From: Candidatus Poribacteria bacterium
GTDB lineage: Bacteria > Poribacteria > WGA-4E > WGA-3G
Direction of reading: 5' to 3'
DNA length: 64,000 nucleotides
Assembly: GCA_958295815.1 (NCBI GenBank)
Contig: OY282374.1
Span: 2,624,856-2,688,855 of the forward strand
In this document: one piece after another, positions 33,726-42,564 of the stretch
Position numbering within the stretch: the first letter of the stretch is position 1
Layout: each line of letters opens with the position of its first letter
Notes under the pieces: model-generated
What the model was told of the DNA's origin: nothing
Database searches by the model: none
The model's input: only the letters and a program-made list of their open reading frames with translations
Translations under genes and position numbers: made by a program

Positions 33726-36407
33726 ATGCACACTCGAATTAAGACCAATTTTTTGTTTTATACCTTTACGTTGTTCATGTGCCTTAATTTCTTTTTTCTA
33801 TCGAACACCGAGGCACAAGATGTCGCATCCGCCAGCGACAACTATACTTTTGAAACGATTGATGTACCGAATGTAGATTTTTTAGCAGTGACTGCGAGTA
33901 GCGACTTTGAAGATTACGCCGGCTACACGAAGAGTGCCGATGGTGAAAAAGAAGTCGCCTTTACGCTCATTGATGGCGTTTTTACGACGTATGATTTCCC
34001 TGATTCACAGAACTCTTATTTCTTTGCCCTTGGTAATAATGGGAACGCTGCCGGACACTACGAGGATAGCGATGGCCTCTTCCACGGGGTCGTCTTGGAA
34101 AATGGCGAACTCCGCCAATACGATTTCCCGGGTGCTGTCCAAACTTTCCTATACGGTATTAGCGATACAACCGGTGCGCTGACAGGTAATTTTATAGACG
34201 CTGAGGGCATTCGTCGTGGATTCTCAGCGGATGAAATAATTGAGGTCCCTGGGGCATTAGAAACATATGCCGATTTTGTGAATTCGAGTGGTGGTATGGT
34301 GGGCAGCTACGTAGATGCTGATGGTCTATATCATCCGTACGTGCGTACCCCTGAGGGTAGGTTTGTATCTCTCGACCTTCCAAGAGCAGAAAATCTGGAA
34401 TACTTTTTTGTGCACGGTATCAACGATGCCAGGACAGTTGTTGCACGAACCAAACCGATTGATGGTCCCCCAAGTACGCTTGTTGGTACATTCCAAGCAG
34501 GACTACTGCCATTTAATGTTCCGGATAGCGTTAGCACGGAGGGCTATAATATTAATCAGGACGGCTCTATCGTCGGACACTATGACTCAGCAGATGGAAG
34601 TAGACATGGGTTTATCGCAAGACCTTCACCCGACCCAACAGTAGAAGTTGACGATCCACCTGTTGCCACACCCAGCGACTTCAACTATACTTTTGAAAGT
34701 ATTAATGTACCGGGTGTAGACTTTTTAGCATTGACGTCGAGTAGCGATTTTGAAGATTACGCAGGGTACACACTGAGTGCTGATGGTGAAAAAGAAGTCG
34801 CATTTACACTCATTGATGGCGTTTTTATGACCTACGATTTCCCCGGTTCGCAGAAAACGCATTTCTATGCACTCGGTAATGACGGTCAAGCTGCCGGACA
34901 CTACCAGGATAGCGAGGGTATGTACCACGGGGTCGTCTTAGAAAATGGTGAGTTGCATCAATACGATTTCCCAAACTCTGTCCAAACGCAGATATACGGT
35001 ATCAGTGATGCGACGGGGGCACTGACGGGGAATTTTATAGATGCTGAAGGCGTTCGCCGTGGGTTCTCAGGGGAGACAATAGTTGAGGCTCCAGGGGCAC
35101 CGGAAACATACGCCAATTTTGTGGACGCCAGCGGTCGTATGGTAGGTAGCTTCATAGATGCAGACGACGTATATCATCCATATATGCGTTCCACGGCGGG
35201 GAGATTTATATCTCTTGACCTTCCACAAGCAGCATCATTTGAATACTTTTTTGTACACGGTATCAATGATGTAGGCGTTCTCGTTGGCAGATCCAAACGG
35301 GTAGGGGATGTCCCACGCACTTCTGTGGGTTCACTCCAGCACGGACTACAGCCATTGCAGTTTCCGGGCAGTGTTAGCACAGAGGGTTGGAATATCAATC
35401 AGGACGGTTCTGTTGTTGGGCACTATGATTCAGCAGATGGACGCAGACACGGGTTTATCGCAAGACCCGCTGACGAGGCAGTGAGTACTCAGTATGGGAA
35501 CACCTACACCGTTTCGCTGTCCAGAGGTTTGAACATGCTCGCTGTGCCATTGGCACCATCAACACCAATGACTGCCAAGTCGCTCGTCGCTATGACAGGC
35601 GCAACAACTATAATCAGACTTGATGCGACAAGACAGTATTTCGTCGCATGGACGCCAAGTGCGCCTGACGACGGGTTTGAAATTGAAGGTGGAAATGGCT
35701 ATATCGTCAATGTCCCAGAAGCTCGTAATTTTGCCTTCGTTGGAGCACCTTGGACAGACCCAACAGAAGACGATGCTGCAGCACCTGCCATATCCACACA
35801 GATGCCCACGGAAGCATGGGCGTTCGTCGTCAGTGGGCACTTGGAAGGGAAACCAACGTTTGATGGATACAAGGTAAGCGTCCGGAACCTCAGAACAAAC
35901 AGCGTGATGACCACCTCAGTGCAAGGCGATTACTTCGCTGCTGCTACGGCAGACTTGACGCGGAGAAGCGTCGTTCAAGTTGGTGACGTCGTTGAATTGC
36001 GCGTCATCGGTCCAGAGGGAAATGTTGAATCACAAACCCTCAGCCTTAAAGTGACACCTGAGCACCTCGCAAACGCCGTCTTATCTGTCACACTTGACGG
36101 TATCGGTAAACCTAATGAGAATCAACTACTGCAGAACTACCCGAATCCGTTTAACCCGGAGACCTGGATTCCCTATCAACTCTCCGAAGACAGTCCTGTA
36201 TCGGTTTCCATTTATGATACGACGGGTAAGTTGATTCGCACACTCTCGCTCGGTTTCCAATCCGCAGGCTTTTACAACAGTCGCGAGCGAGCTGCTTATT
36301 GGGATGGACGGAATGAACTCGGCGAACGCGTGGCGAGTGGCGTCTATTTTTACCAATTGACAACGCCATCCTTCCAGCAAACACGGCGACTCGTCATTCT
36401 TAAGTAG
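33726..36407 (+). CDS. HAF-repeat secreted protein 1 with NPNPFNP C-terminal domain
   Basis: An 893-residue protein. Signal peptide 1-35 (LFMCLNFFFLSNTEAQ). Two HAF-type propeller-like domains (about 40-300 and 318-590), each starting YTFE(T/S)I(D/N)VPxVDF and carrying GHYxDSxGxxHGV units. A domain at about 600-790 (GLNMLAVPLAP, then AWAFVVSGHLEGKPTFDGYK) and a C-terminal sorting-like domain from about 804 (NYPNPFNPETWIPYQL ... RRLVILK) complete it. First of four tandem relatives. GAGG-type site before ATG 33726. Surface-located by inference; HAF repeats are named for a conserved His-Ala-Phe-like signature and their ligand is unknown. Confidence 0.85.
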   Translation: MHTRIKTNFLFYTFTLFMCLNFFFLSNTEAQDVASASDNYTFETIDVPNVDFLAVTASSDFEDYAGYTKSADGEKEVAFTLIDGVFTTYDFPDSQNSYFFALGNNGNAAGHYEDSDGLFHGVVLENGELRQYDFPGAVQTFLYGISDTTGALTGNFIDAEGIRRGFSADEIIEVPGALETYADFVNSSGGMVGSYVDADGLYHPYVRTPEGRFVSLDLPRAENLEYFFVHGINDARTVVARTKPIDGPPSTLVGTFQAGLLPFNVPDSVSTEGYNINQDGSIVGHYDSADGSRHGFIARPSPDPTVEVDDPPVATPSDFNYTFESINVPGVDFLALTSSSDFEDYAGYTLSADGEKEVAFTLIDGVFMTYDFPGSQKTHFYALGNDGQAAGHYQDSEGMYHGVVLENGELHQYDFPNSVQTQIYGISDATGALTGNFIDAEGVRRGFSGETIVEAPGAPETYANFVDASGRMVGSFIDADDVYHPYMRSTAGRFISLDLPQAASFEYFFVHGINDVGVLVGRSKRVGDVPRTSVGSLQHGLQPLQFPGSVSTEGWNINQDGSVVGHYDSADGRRHGFIARPADEAVSTQYGNTYTVSLSRGLNMLAVPLAPSTPMTAKSLVAMTGATTIIRLDATRQYFVAWTPSAPDDGFEIEGGNGYIVNVPEARNFAFVGAPWTDPTEDDAAAPAISTQMPTEAWAFVVSGHLEGKPTFDGYKVSVRNLRTNSVMTTSVQGDYFAAATADLTRRSVVQVGDVVELRVIGPEGNVESQTLSLKVTPEHLANAVLSVTLDGIGKPNENQLLQNYPNPFNPETWIPYQLSEDSPVSVSIYDTTGKLIRTLSLGFQSAGFYNSRERAAYWDGRNELGERVASGVYFYQLTTPSFQQTRRLVILK

Positions 36408-36430
36408 TGTTAATCAGTATAGAAATTACA

Positions 36431-36467
36431 GGTGTCACAGCTGCGCTATCGGTGCAACTGTGACGCC
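36431..36467 (+). terminator. Hairpin after HAF gene 1
   Basis: GGTGTCACAG (36431-36440) pairs with CTGTGACGCC (36458-36467), one G-T pair, around a 17-nt loop, 23 nt after the stop. The same hairpin design recurs after HAF gene 3 (42309). Confidence 0.55.
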
Positions 36468-36590
36468 CCATTATCCTAATTGTTGAACGCAAACTTGATA
36501 ATCTGCAATACAAGTATCATCCTCCAAGACGTAACTCTTGACATATTACATTTATCTTTCAACAAAAATACTTTAAGTAAGGATTTCATT

Positions 36591-39245
36591 ATGCACACTC
36601 AGATTAAAACCAGTTTATTTTTTTACATGTTTACGTTGTTCATGTGCCTTAATTTCTTTTTTCTATCGAACACCGAGGCACAAGTTGCCGCGTCTGCCAG
36701 TGATAACTATACTTTCGAGACGATTGATGTTCCAGGTATAGAGTTTTTAGCGTTGACAGCGAGTAGCGATTTTGAGGATTACGCAGGGTACACGCGGAGT
36801 GCTGATGGTGAAAAAGAAGTCGCATTTACGCTCACTGATGGCGTTTTTACGACCTACGATTTCCCCAACTCGCAGAACACCTATTTCTACGCACTCGGTA
36901 ATAATGGACTCGCTGCGGGGCACTACGAGGATAGCGACGGTCTGTTCCACGGTGTCATCTTAGAGAATGGTGAGTTGCGGCAATATGATTTCCCAAACTC
37001 TGTTCAAACGGAGATCTATGGGTATAGTGATTCCACTGGAATACTGACAGGCAATTTTACAGATGCGTCTGGCATTCGTCGTGGGTTCTCAGGGGAGACA
37101 ATAGTTGAGTTCCCCGGAGCATCGGAAACTTATGCCGATTTTGTAAGCGGATTAGGCAATGTCGTGGGTAGCTACGTAGATACTGAAGGCACATATCATG
37201 CATACCTGCGTGGACCTGGAGGTAGTTTCGCAACTCTGGACATTCCAGAAGTACCAAATATGGAATACTTTTTTCTGCACGGTATCAACGATGCACTGGC
37301 TGCCGTTGGTAGAGCGAAAGCGGTGGATGGTGTCCCGCTCACATACGTCGGCAACCCCGTCAACCTACAAGAATTTCGGGTTCCTGGTAGCGTTGGCACG
37401 GAAGGCTGGAATATCAATCAGGATGGTTCTGTCGTCGGACACTATACCTCAGCCGATGGACGTACACACGGATTTATCGCCAGACCCGCACAGGCGACTG
37501 CTGCGCGACCACCTCCTGATCTCAGCTATACATTTGAAAGTATTGATGTTCCGGGTGTAGAGTTTCTAGGGGTGACAGCGAGTAGCGATTTTGGTGATTA
37601 TGCAGGAAACACGCGGAGTCCTGATGGCGAAAAAATAGTTGGCTTTACGCTCATCGATGGTGTTTTTGCGACCTACGATTTCCCGGGTTCGAAAAACACT
37701 TATTTCTATGCGTTCGGTAATAATGGAGAAGCTGCAGGTCACTACGAAGATAGCGATGGCTTTTTCCATGGGGTCGTCTTAGAAAATGGTGAGTTGCGTC
37801 AATACGATTTCCCGGGTGCTGTCGAAACGCAGATATACGGGTATAGTGATGCGACGGGTGCACTGACGGGTGCTTTTATAGATGCTTCTGGTGTTCGCCG
37901 CGGGTTCTCAGCGGACACGATAGTCGAGTATCCTGGTGCACCGGAAACTTACGCCGATTTTGTGAGCTGGACAGGTCATATCGTGGGCAGCTACGTGGAT
38001 GCTGAAGGCATATATCATGCATACATGCGTAGTTCGGTAGGTAGATTTCTATCTATCGACCTTCCAAACGCACTAAATCTGGAATACTTTTTTCTTCACG
38101 GTCTCAACGAGTCAAGAAGTGTCGTTGGCAGAGCGAAAGCGGTGGGTGATGTCCCGCGCACATTCGTCGGCAGCCCCCTCAACCTGAAAGAATTGCAGTT
38201 TCCTGGTGCTGTTAGCACAGAGGGCTGGAATATCAATCAGGATGGCTCTGTCGTTGGGCACTATGATTCAGCAGATGGACGCAGACACGGCTTTATCGCA
38301 AGACTGACTTCTAAGGAAGAGAGCGATCATTTTGGCAACACCTACACCGTTTCGCTGTCCAGAGGTTTGAATATGCTTGCTGTCCCATTGGCACCACCAA
38401 CGCCGATGACTGCCAAATCACTTGTCGCTATGACAGGCGCTACAACCGTCATTACGCTTGATGCGACAAGACAGTATTTCGTCGCATGGACGCCAAGTGC
38501 GCCTGACGACGGGTTTACAATTGAAGGTGGAAATGGCTATATCGTCAATGTCCCAGAAGCTCGCAACTTCGCATTCGTCGGAGCTCCCTGGACAGATCCA
38601 ACAGAGGAGACTGCAGCATCACCTGCCATATCCACACAGATGCCCACGGAAGCATGGGCGTTTGTTGTCAGTGGGAACTTGGAAGGTAAATCAACGTTTG
38701 ACGGCTACAAAGTTATCGTCCGTAACCTCAGAACAAACAGCGTGATAACCACTTCTGTACAAGGCGATTATTTTGCTGCTGCTACGGCAGACTTGGATCG
38801 GCGGAGCGTCGTCCAAGTTGGAGACGTCGTTGAAGTCCGCGTTATCAGTCCTGATGGTAACTTTGAATCACAAACCCTCAACTTTAAAGTGACCCCTGAG
38901 CACATCGCTAACGCGGTCTTGTCTGTCACGCTCGATGCCATCGGTAAACCTAATGAGAATCAACTACTGCAGAACTACCCGAATCCGTTTAACCCAGAGA
39001 CCTGGATTCCCTATCAACTCTCGGAAGATAGTTCTGTATCGGTTTCCATTTATGATACAACCGGCAAGTTGATTCGCACACTTTCGCTCGGTTTCCAATC
39101 CGCAGGCTTTTACAACAGTCGCGAGCGTGCTGCGTATTGGGATGGACGCAATGAACTCGGCGAACGCGTGGCGAGTGGCGTCTATTTTTATCAGTTGACA
39201 ACACCGTCCTTCCAGCAAACACGACGACTCGTCATTCTAAAGTAA
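36591..39245 (+). CDS. HAF-repeat secreted protein 2 with NPNPFNP C-terminal domain
   Basis: An 884-residue relative of the previous gene with the same architecture: signal peptide, two HAF-type domains, GLNMLAVPLAP domain and NYPNPFNPETWIPYQL sorting-like C terminus (ending RRLVILK). The start is ATG 36591, with AAGGA 7 nt upstream; the frame upstream of it is open but reads as leader. Long blocks of its last 300 bp are almost identical to the same region of genes 1 and 3, while the middle parts differ, as expected from gene conversion or recent duplication. Confidence 0.85.
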   Translation: MHTQIKTSLFFYMFTLFMCLNFFFLSNTEAQVAASASDNYTFETIDVPGIEFLALTASSDFEDYAGYTRSADGEKEVAFTLTDGVFTTYDFPNSQNTYFYALGNNGLAAGHYEDSDGLFHGVILENGELRQYDFPNSVQTEIYGYSDSTGILTGNFTDASGIRRGFSGETIVEFPGASETYADFVSGLGNVVGSYVDTEGTYHAYLRGPGGSFATLDIPEVPNMEYFFLHGINDALAAVGRAKAVDGVPLTYVGNPVNLQEFRVPGSVGTEGWNINQDGSVVGHYTSADGRTHGFIARPAQATAARPPPDLSYTFESIDVPGVEFLGVTASSDFGDYAGNTRSPDGEKIVGFTLIDGVFATYDFPGSKNTYFYAFGNNGEAAGHYEDSDGFFHGVVLENGELRQYDFPGAVETQIYGYSDATGALTGAFIDASGVRRGFSADTIVEYPGAPETYADFVSWTGHIVGSYVDAEGIYHAYMRSSVGRFLSIDLPNALNLEYFFLHGLNESRSVVGRAKAVGDVPRTFVGSPLNLKELQFPGAVSTEGWNINQDGSVVGHYDSADGRRHGFIARLTSKEESDHFGNTYTVSLSRGLNMLAVPLAPPTPMTAKSLVAMTGATTVITLDATRQYFVAWTPSAPDDGFTIEGGNGYIVNVPEARNFAFVGAPWTDPTEETAASPAISTQMPTEAWAFVVSGNLEGKSTFDGYKVIVRNLRTNSVITTSVQGDYFAAATADLDRRSVVQVGDVVEVRVISPDGNFESQTLNFKVTPEHIANAVLSVTLDAIGKPNENQLLQNYPNPFNPETWIPYQLSEDSSVSVSIYDTTGKLIRTLSLGFQSAGFYNSRERAAYWDGRNELGERVASGVYFYQLTTPSFQQTRRLVILK

Positions 39246-39293
39246 AGCTCGGAAACATGTTGACTCTTCACGTGCAACACTCTCTCATTCGCT

Positions 39294-39314
39294 GGCGGGG
39301 TTTCTAACCCCGCC
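39294..39314. repeat. Palindromic repeat copy after HAF gene 2
   Basis: GGCGGGGTT-TCT-AACCCCGCC, a perfect 9-bp stem with a 3-nt loop, preceded by CGCT as at 2350 and 56289, and followed by TTCTATT, so it could terminate HAF gene 2. The gap 39246-39603 (358 bp) is otherwise AT-rich with no gene. Confidence 0.7.
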
Positions 39315-39603
39315 TTCTATTATACATCCAACCCGCCGAATTCCTCCTTTGCTGTAAGCGATATTCCCCTTATTTTTAACTTTCCCTTTTTTCTCTATAT
39401 TTAACTTGCCTAAGTAAGTTAAAATATGTCATACTAATCATAGTGATGTATTTATATATAAAATTAATTATATTAAATATGTCAGATATATGATCTATCA
39501 TGATTTATCCAGCACTTTTTTGCTGGTAACTTAATTTAATCAGCCTTTTTGCGAAGGTATTGACCATAAATCATTAAATATATATTTAAGTGAGGTTTTC
39601 ATT

Positions 39604-42288
39604 TTGCATACCCAGATTAGAACCAATTTTTTTATATCTATTTTTACGTTGTTCGTATGCCTTAATTTCTTTTTTATATCGAACATCGATGCACAAGTTG
39701 ACAATGAATCCGCTGTTGCTGCCTCCGGTTCCAGCTATACCTTTGAGAGCATTGATGTTCCGGGTGTAGACTACTTAGCGGTGACAGCGAGTAGCGATTT
39801 TGAGGATTACGCGGGCTACACGAAAAGTCCTGATGGCGAGAAAGAAGTCGGCTTTACGCTCATTGATGGCGTTTTTACCATTTATGATTTCCCCGGCGCG
39901 CAGAAAACGCATTTCTATGCGCTCGGTAATAATGGAAACGCCGCCGGACACTACCAAGATAGCGACGGTCTGTTCCATGGAGTCGTCTTGGAAAATGGCG
40001 AATTACGCCAATACGATTTTCCGGGTGCTCTCGAAACGGAGATCCACGGTATCAGTGATGCGACCGGCGCACTGACGGGGAATTATATAGGGGCTGATGG
40101 CATTTCCCGCGGATTTTCAGGTGAGACAATCCTCGAGTACCCTAGTGCCTCCGCAACTTATGCCGATTTTGTGAACTCGAGCGGTCGTGTCGTAGGCAGC
40201 TATGTAGACGCTGAGGGTCTATATCATACATACACATTTGCTCCAGATGACAGATACTTCACTTGGGATCATCTGGATGTTTCCAATCTGGAATACATTT
40301 TTTTCCACGGTATCAACGATGCAGGTATTGCCGTTAGCAGAGCAAAAGCGGTAGACGATGTGCCACGCACCTATGCCGGTTTGCCTCGGCATGGGCTACA
40401 TGAATTGCAGTATCCGGGCAGTGTTAGCACGGAGGGTTGGAATATTAATCAGGACGGCTCCATCGTTGGACACTATGATACAGCAGATGGAAACAGACAC
40501 GGGTTCATCGCAAAACCCATAGCAGATACTGCTACGCAAATCACTATCCCAGATACCGACTTCAACTATACCTTTGAGAACATTGATGTTCCGGGTGTAG
40601 AGTTTTTAGCGGTAACTGCCAGTAGCGACTTCGAGGATTACGCGGGCTACACGAAAAGTCCCGATGGCGAAAAAGAGGTCGGCTTTACGCTCATTGATGG
40701 CGTTTTTACGATCTACGAGTTCCCAGGCTCGCAGAAAACGCATTTTTACGCGCTCGGTAATAACGGGAACGCTGCAGGACACTACCAAGATAGCGACGGT
40801 CTGTTCCATGGTGTCATCTTAGAAGATGGCGAGTTGCGGCAATACGATTTTCCGGATGCCGTCGAAACGCAAATACTCGGTATCAGTGATGCGACCGGTG
40901 CATTGACGGGGAATTTTATCAATGCTTCCGGCGTTCGCCGCGGATTCTCAGGGGATAGAGTTATTGAGGTACCTGATGCCTCCGCAACTTATGCCGATTA
41001 TTACGTAGACGGTATCGTCGTAGGCAGCTACGTAGACGCTGAAGGTCTATACCATTCATACGCGTTAAGAGCGGATGGCAGGTTTACAATTCTGGACCAT
41101 CTGGACCCGTCCACTCTGGAATACTTTTTTGTACACGGCGCCAACGATTCAGGTATTAGCATTAGCAGAGCCAAAGCAGTGGATGATGTCCCACGCACCT
41201 ATGTCGGTTCGCTTCGGTATGGGGTACATGAATTGCAGTATCCAGGCAGTGTTAGCACGGAGGGCTGGAATATCAATCTGGACGGCTCTGTCGTAGGACA
41301 CTATGATTCAGCAGACGGACGCAGACACGGGTTTATCGCAAGACCCGCTGACGCTGCTGTGAGTACTCAGTATGGGAACACCTACACCGTAACGCTGTCC
41401 AGAGGTTTGAATATGCTTTCTGTGCCATTGGCGCCACCGACGCCGATGACTGCCAAATCACTTGTCGCTATGACAGGCGCAACAACCGTCATCACGCTTG
41501 ATAGGGCAAGCCAGCGTTTCGTCGCATGGACACCAAGCGCACCCGACGACGGGTTTTCAATCGAAGGCGGAAATGGTTATATCGTCAATGTCCCACAAAC
41601 TCGCAATTTTGCATTCGTCGGAGCACCTTGGACAGATCCAACAGAGGAAACTGCAGCATCACCTGCTATGTTATCCTCGGAGATGCCACAAGAAGCGTGG
41701 GCGTTTGTTGTCAGTGGACGTTTAGAAGGTAAATCCGCGTTTGATGGCTACAAAGTAATCGTTCGGAACCTGAGAACAAACAGCGTGATAACCACCTCGG
41801 TGCAAGGCGATTATTTTGCTGCGGCAACTGCCGACTTGGATCGCCGGAGTGTCGTCCAAGCTGGAGATGTCGTTGAAGTCCGCGTTATCAGTCCTGATGG
41901 TAACTTTGAAACACAGCCCCTCAGTTTTAGAGTGACCCCTGAACACTTGGCAAACGCCGTCTTGACCGTTAGGCTTGATGGTATTGGTAGACCTAATGAG
42001 AATCAACTACTACAGAACTACCCGAATCCGTTTAACCCGGAGACTTGGATCCCATATCAACTCTCCGAAGACAGTTCTGTATCGGTTTCCATTTACGATA
42101 CAACCGGTAAGTTGATTCGCACACTTTCGCTGGGTTTCCAGTCCGCAGGCTTTTACAATAGTCGCGAGCGTGCTGCGTATTGGGATGGGCGGAATGAACT
42201 CGGCGAACGCGTGGCGAGTGGCGTCTACTTTTATCAGTTGACATCGCCTGCTTTCCAGCAAACACGACGACTCGTCATTCTAAAGTAG
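39604..42288 (+). CDS. HAF-repeat secreted protein 3 with NPNPFNP C-terminal domain
   Basis: An 894-residue relative. The TTG start (39604) is supported by GAGG 8 nt upstream and by alignment with the ATG starts of genes 1 and 2 (here HTQIRTNFFISIFTLFV). Two HAF domains, the GLNMLSVPLAP domain, and the NYPNPFNPETWIPYQL C terminus are all present. Small insertions occur near the end of the signal region (QVDNESAVAASG) and in the domain before the sorting region (PAMLSSEMPQEAWAF). It is followed by a terminator-like hairpin with a T-run. Confidence 0.85.
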   Translation: MHTQIRTNFFISIFTLFVCLNFFFISNIDAQVDNESAVAASGSSYTFESIDVPGVDYLAVTASSDFEDYAGYTKSPDGEKEVGFTLIDGVFTIYDFPGAQKTHFYALGNNGNAAGHYQDSDGLFHGVVLENGELRQYDFPGALETEIHGISDATGALTGNYIGADGISRGFSGETILEYPSASATYADFVNSSGRVVGSYVDAEGLYHTYTFAPDDRYFTWDHLDVSNLEYIFFHGINDAGIAVSRAKAVDDVPRTYAGLPRHGLHELQYPGSVSTEGWNINQDGSIVGHYDTADGNRHGFIAKPIADTATQITIPDTDFNYTFENIDVPGVEFLAVTASSDFEDYAGYTKSPDGEKEVGFTLIDGVFTIYEFPGSQKTHFYALGNNGNAAGHYQDSDGLFHGVILEDGELRQYDFPDAVETQILGISDATGALTGNFINASGVRRGFSGDRVIEVPDASATYADYYVDGIVVGSYVDAEGLYHSYALRADGRFTILDHLDPSTLEYFFVHGANDSGISISRAKAVDDVPRTYVGSLRYGVHELQYPGSVSTEGWNINLDGSVVGHYDSADGRRHGFIARPADAAVSTQYGNTYTVTLSRGLNMLSVPLAPPTPMTAKSLVAMTGATTVITLDRASQRFVAWTPSAPDDGFSIEGGNGYIVNVPQTRNFAFVGAPWTDPTEETAASPAMLSSEMPQEAWAFVVSGRLEGKSAFDGYKVIVRNLRTNSVITTSVQGDYFAAATADLDRRSVVQAGDVVEVRVISPDGNFETQPLSFRVTPEHLANAVLTVRLDGIGRPNENQLLQNYPNPFNPETWIPYQLSEDSSVSVSIYDTTGKLIRTLSLGFQSAGFYNSRERAAYWDGRNELGERVASGVYFYQLTSPAFQQTRRLVILK

Positions 42289-42306
42289 CATCAATCAGTA
42301 AATTAC

Positions 42307-42346
42307 AGGTGTCACAGTTGCGCTACGGCGTACCTGTGACACTTTT
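42307..42346 (+). terminator. Intrinsic terminator after HAF gene 3
   Basis: GTGTCACAG (42309-42317) pairs with CTGTGACAC (42334-42342), a perfect 9-bp stem with a 16-nt loop, followed by TTTT. It resembles the hairpin after HAF gene 1. Confidence 0.65.
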
Positions 42347-42440
42347 CATTTAACCTAATAAAAATCCCTATAAATACCAACCTGCAGAATTGCCTTCCCT
42401 TCTGTAATCAACAATCTCCTATCCTTTAGAGATAAAAAAG

Positions 42441-42469
42441 TAGTCAATATCACAGAAAAATGCTATAAT
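42441..42469 (+). promoter_or_regulatory. Extended -10 promoter for HAF gene 4
   Basis: TGC-TATAAT (42461-42469) is an extended -10. A weak -35-like TAGTCA lies at 42441-42446 with a 17-nt spacer. Between it and the start at 42565, CCGT-TTATTG-ACGG followed by TTTTTT (about 42523-42542) could form a small hairpin, possibly a leader attenuator. Confidence 0.4.
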
Positions 42470-42564
42470 ATTCCGAGAGAATTCCTTTTAGTATCGGTTT
42501 AGATAACTCATTTAAACATAGCCGTTTATTGACGGTTTTTTAAAGCTCGTTAAAAAGGATAGCC

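Noticed and set aside
42523..42542. Small hairpin plus T-run in the leader of HAF gene 4
   Set aside because: A 4-6 bp stem is too weak to call an attenuator.
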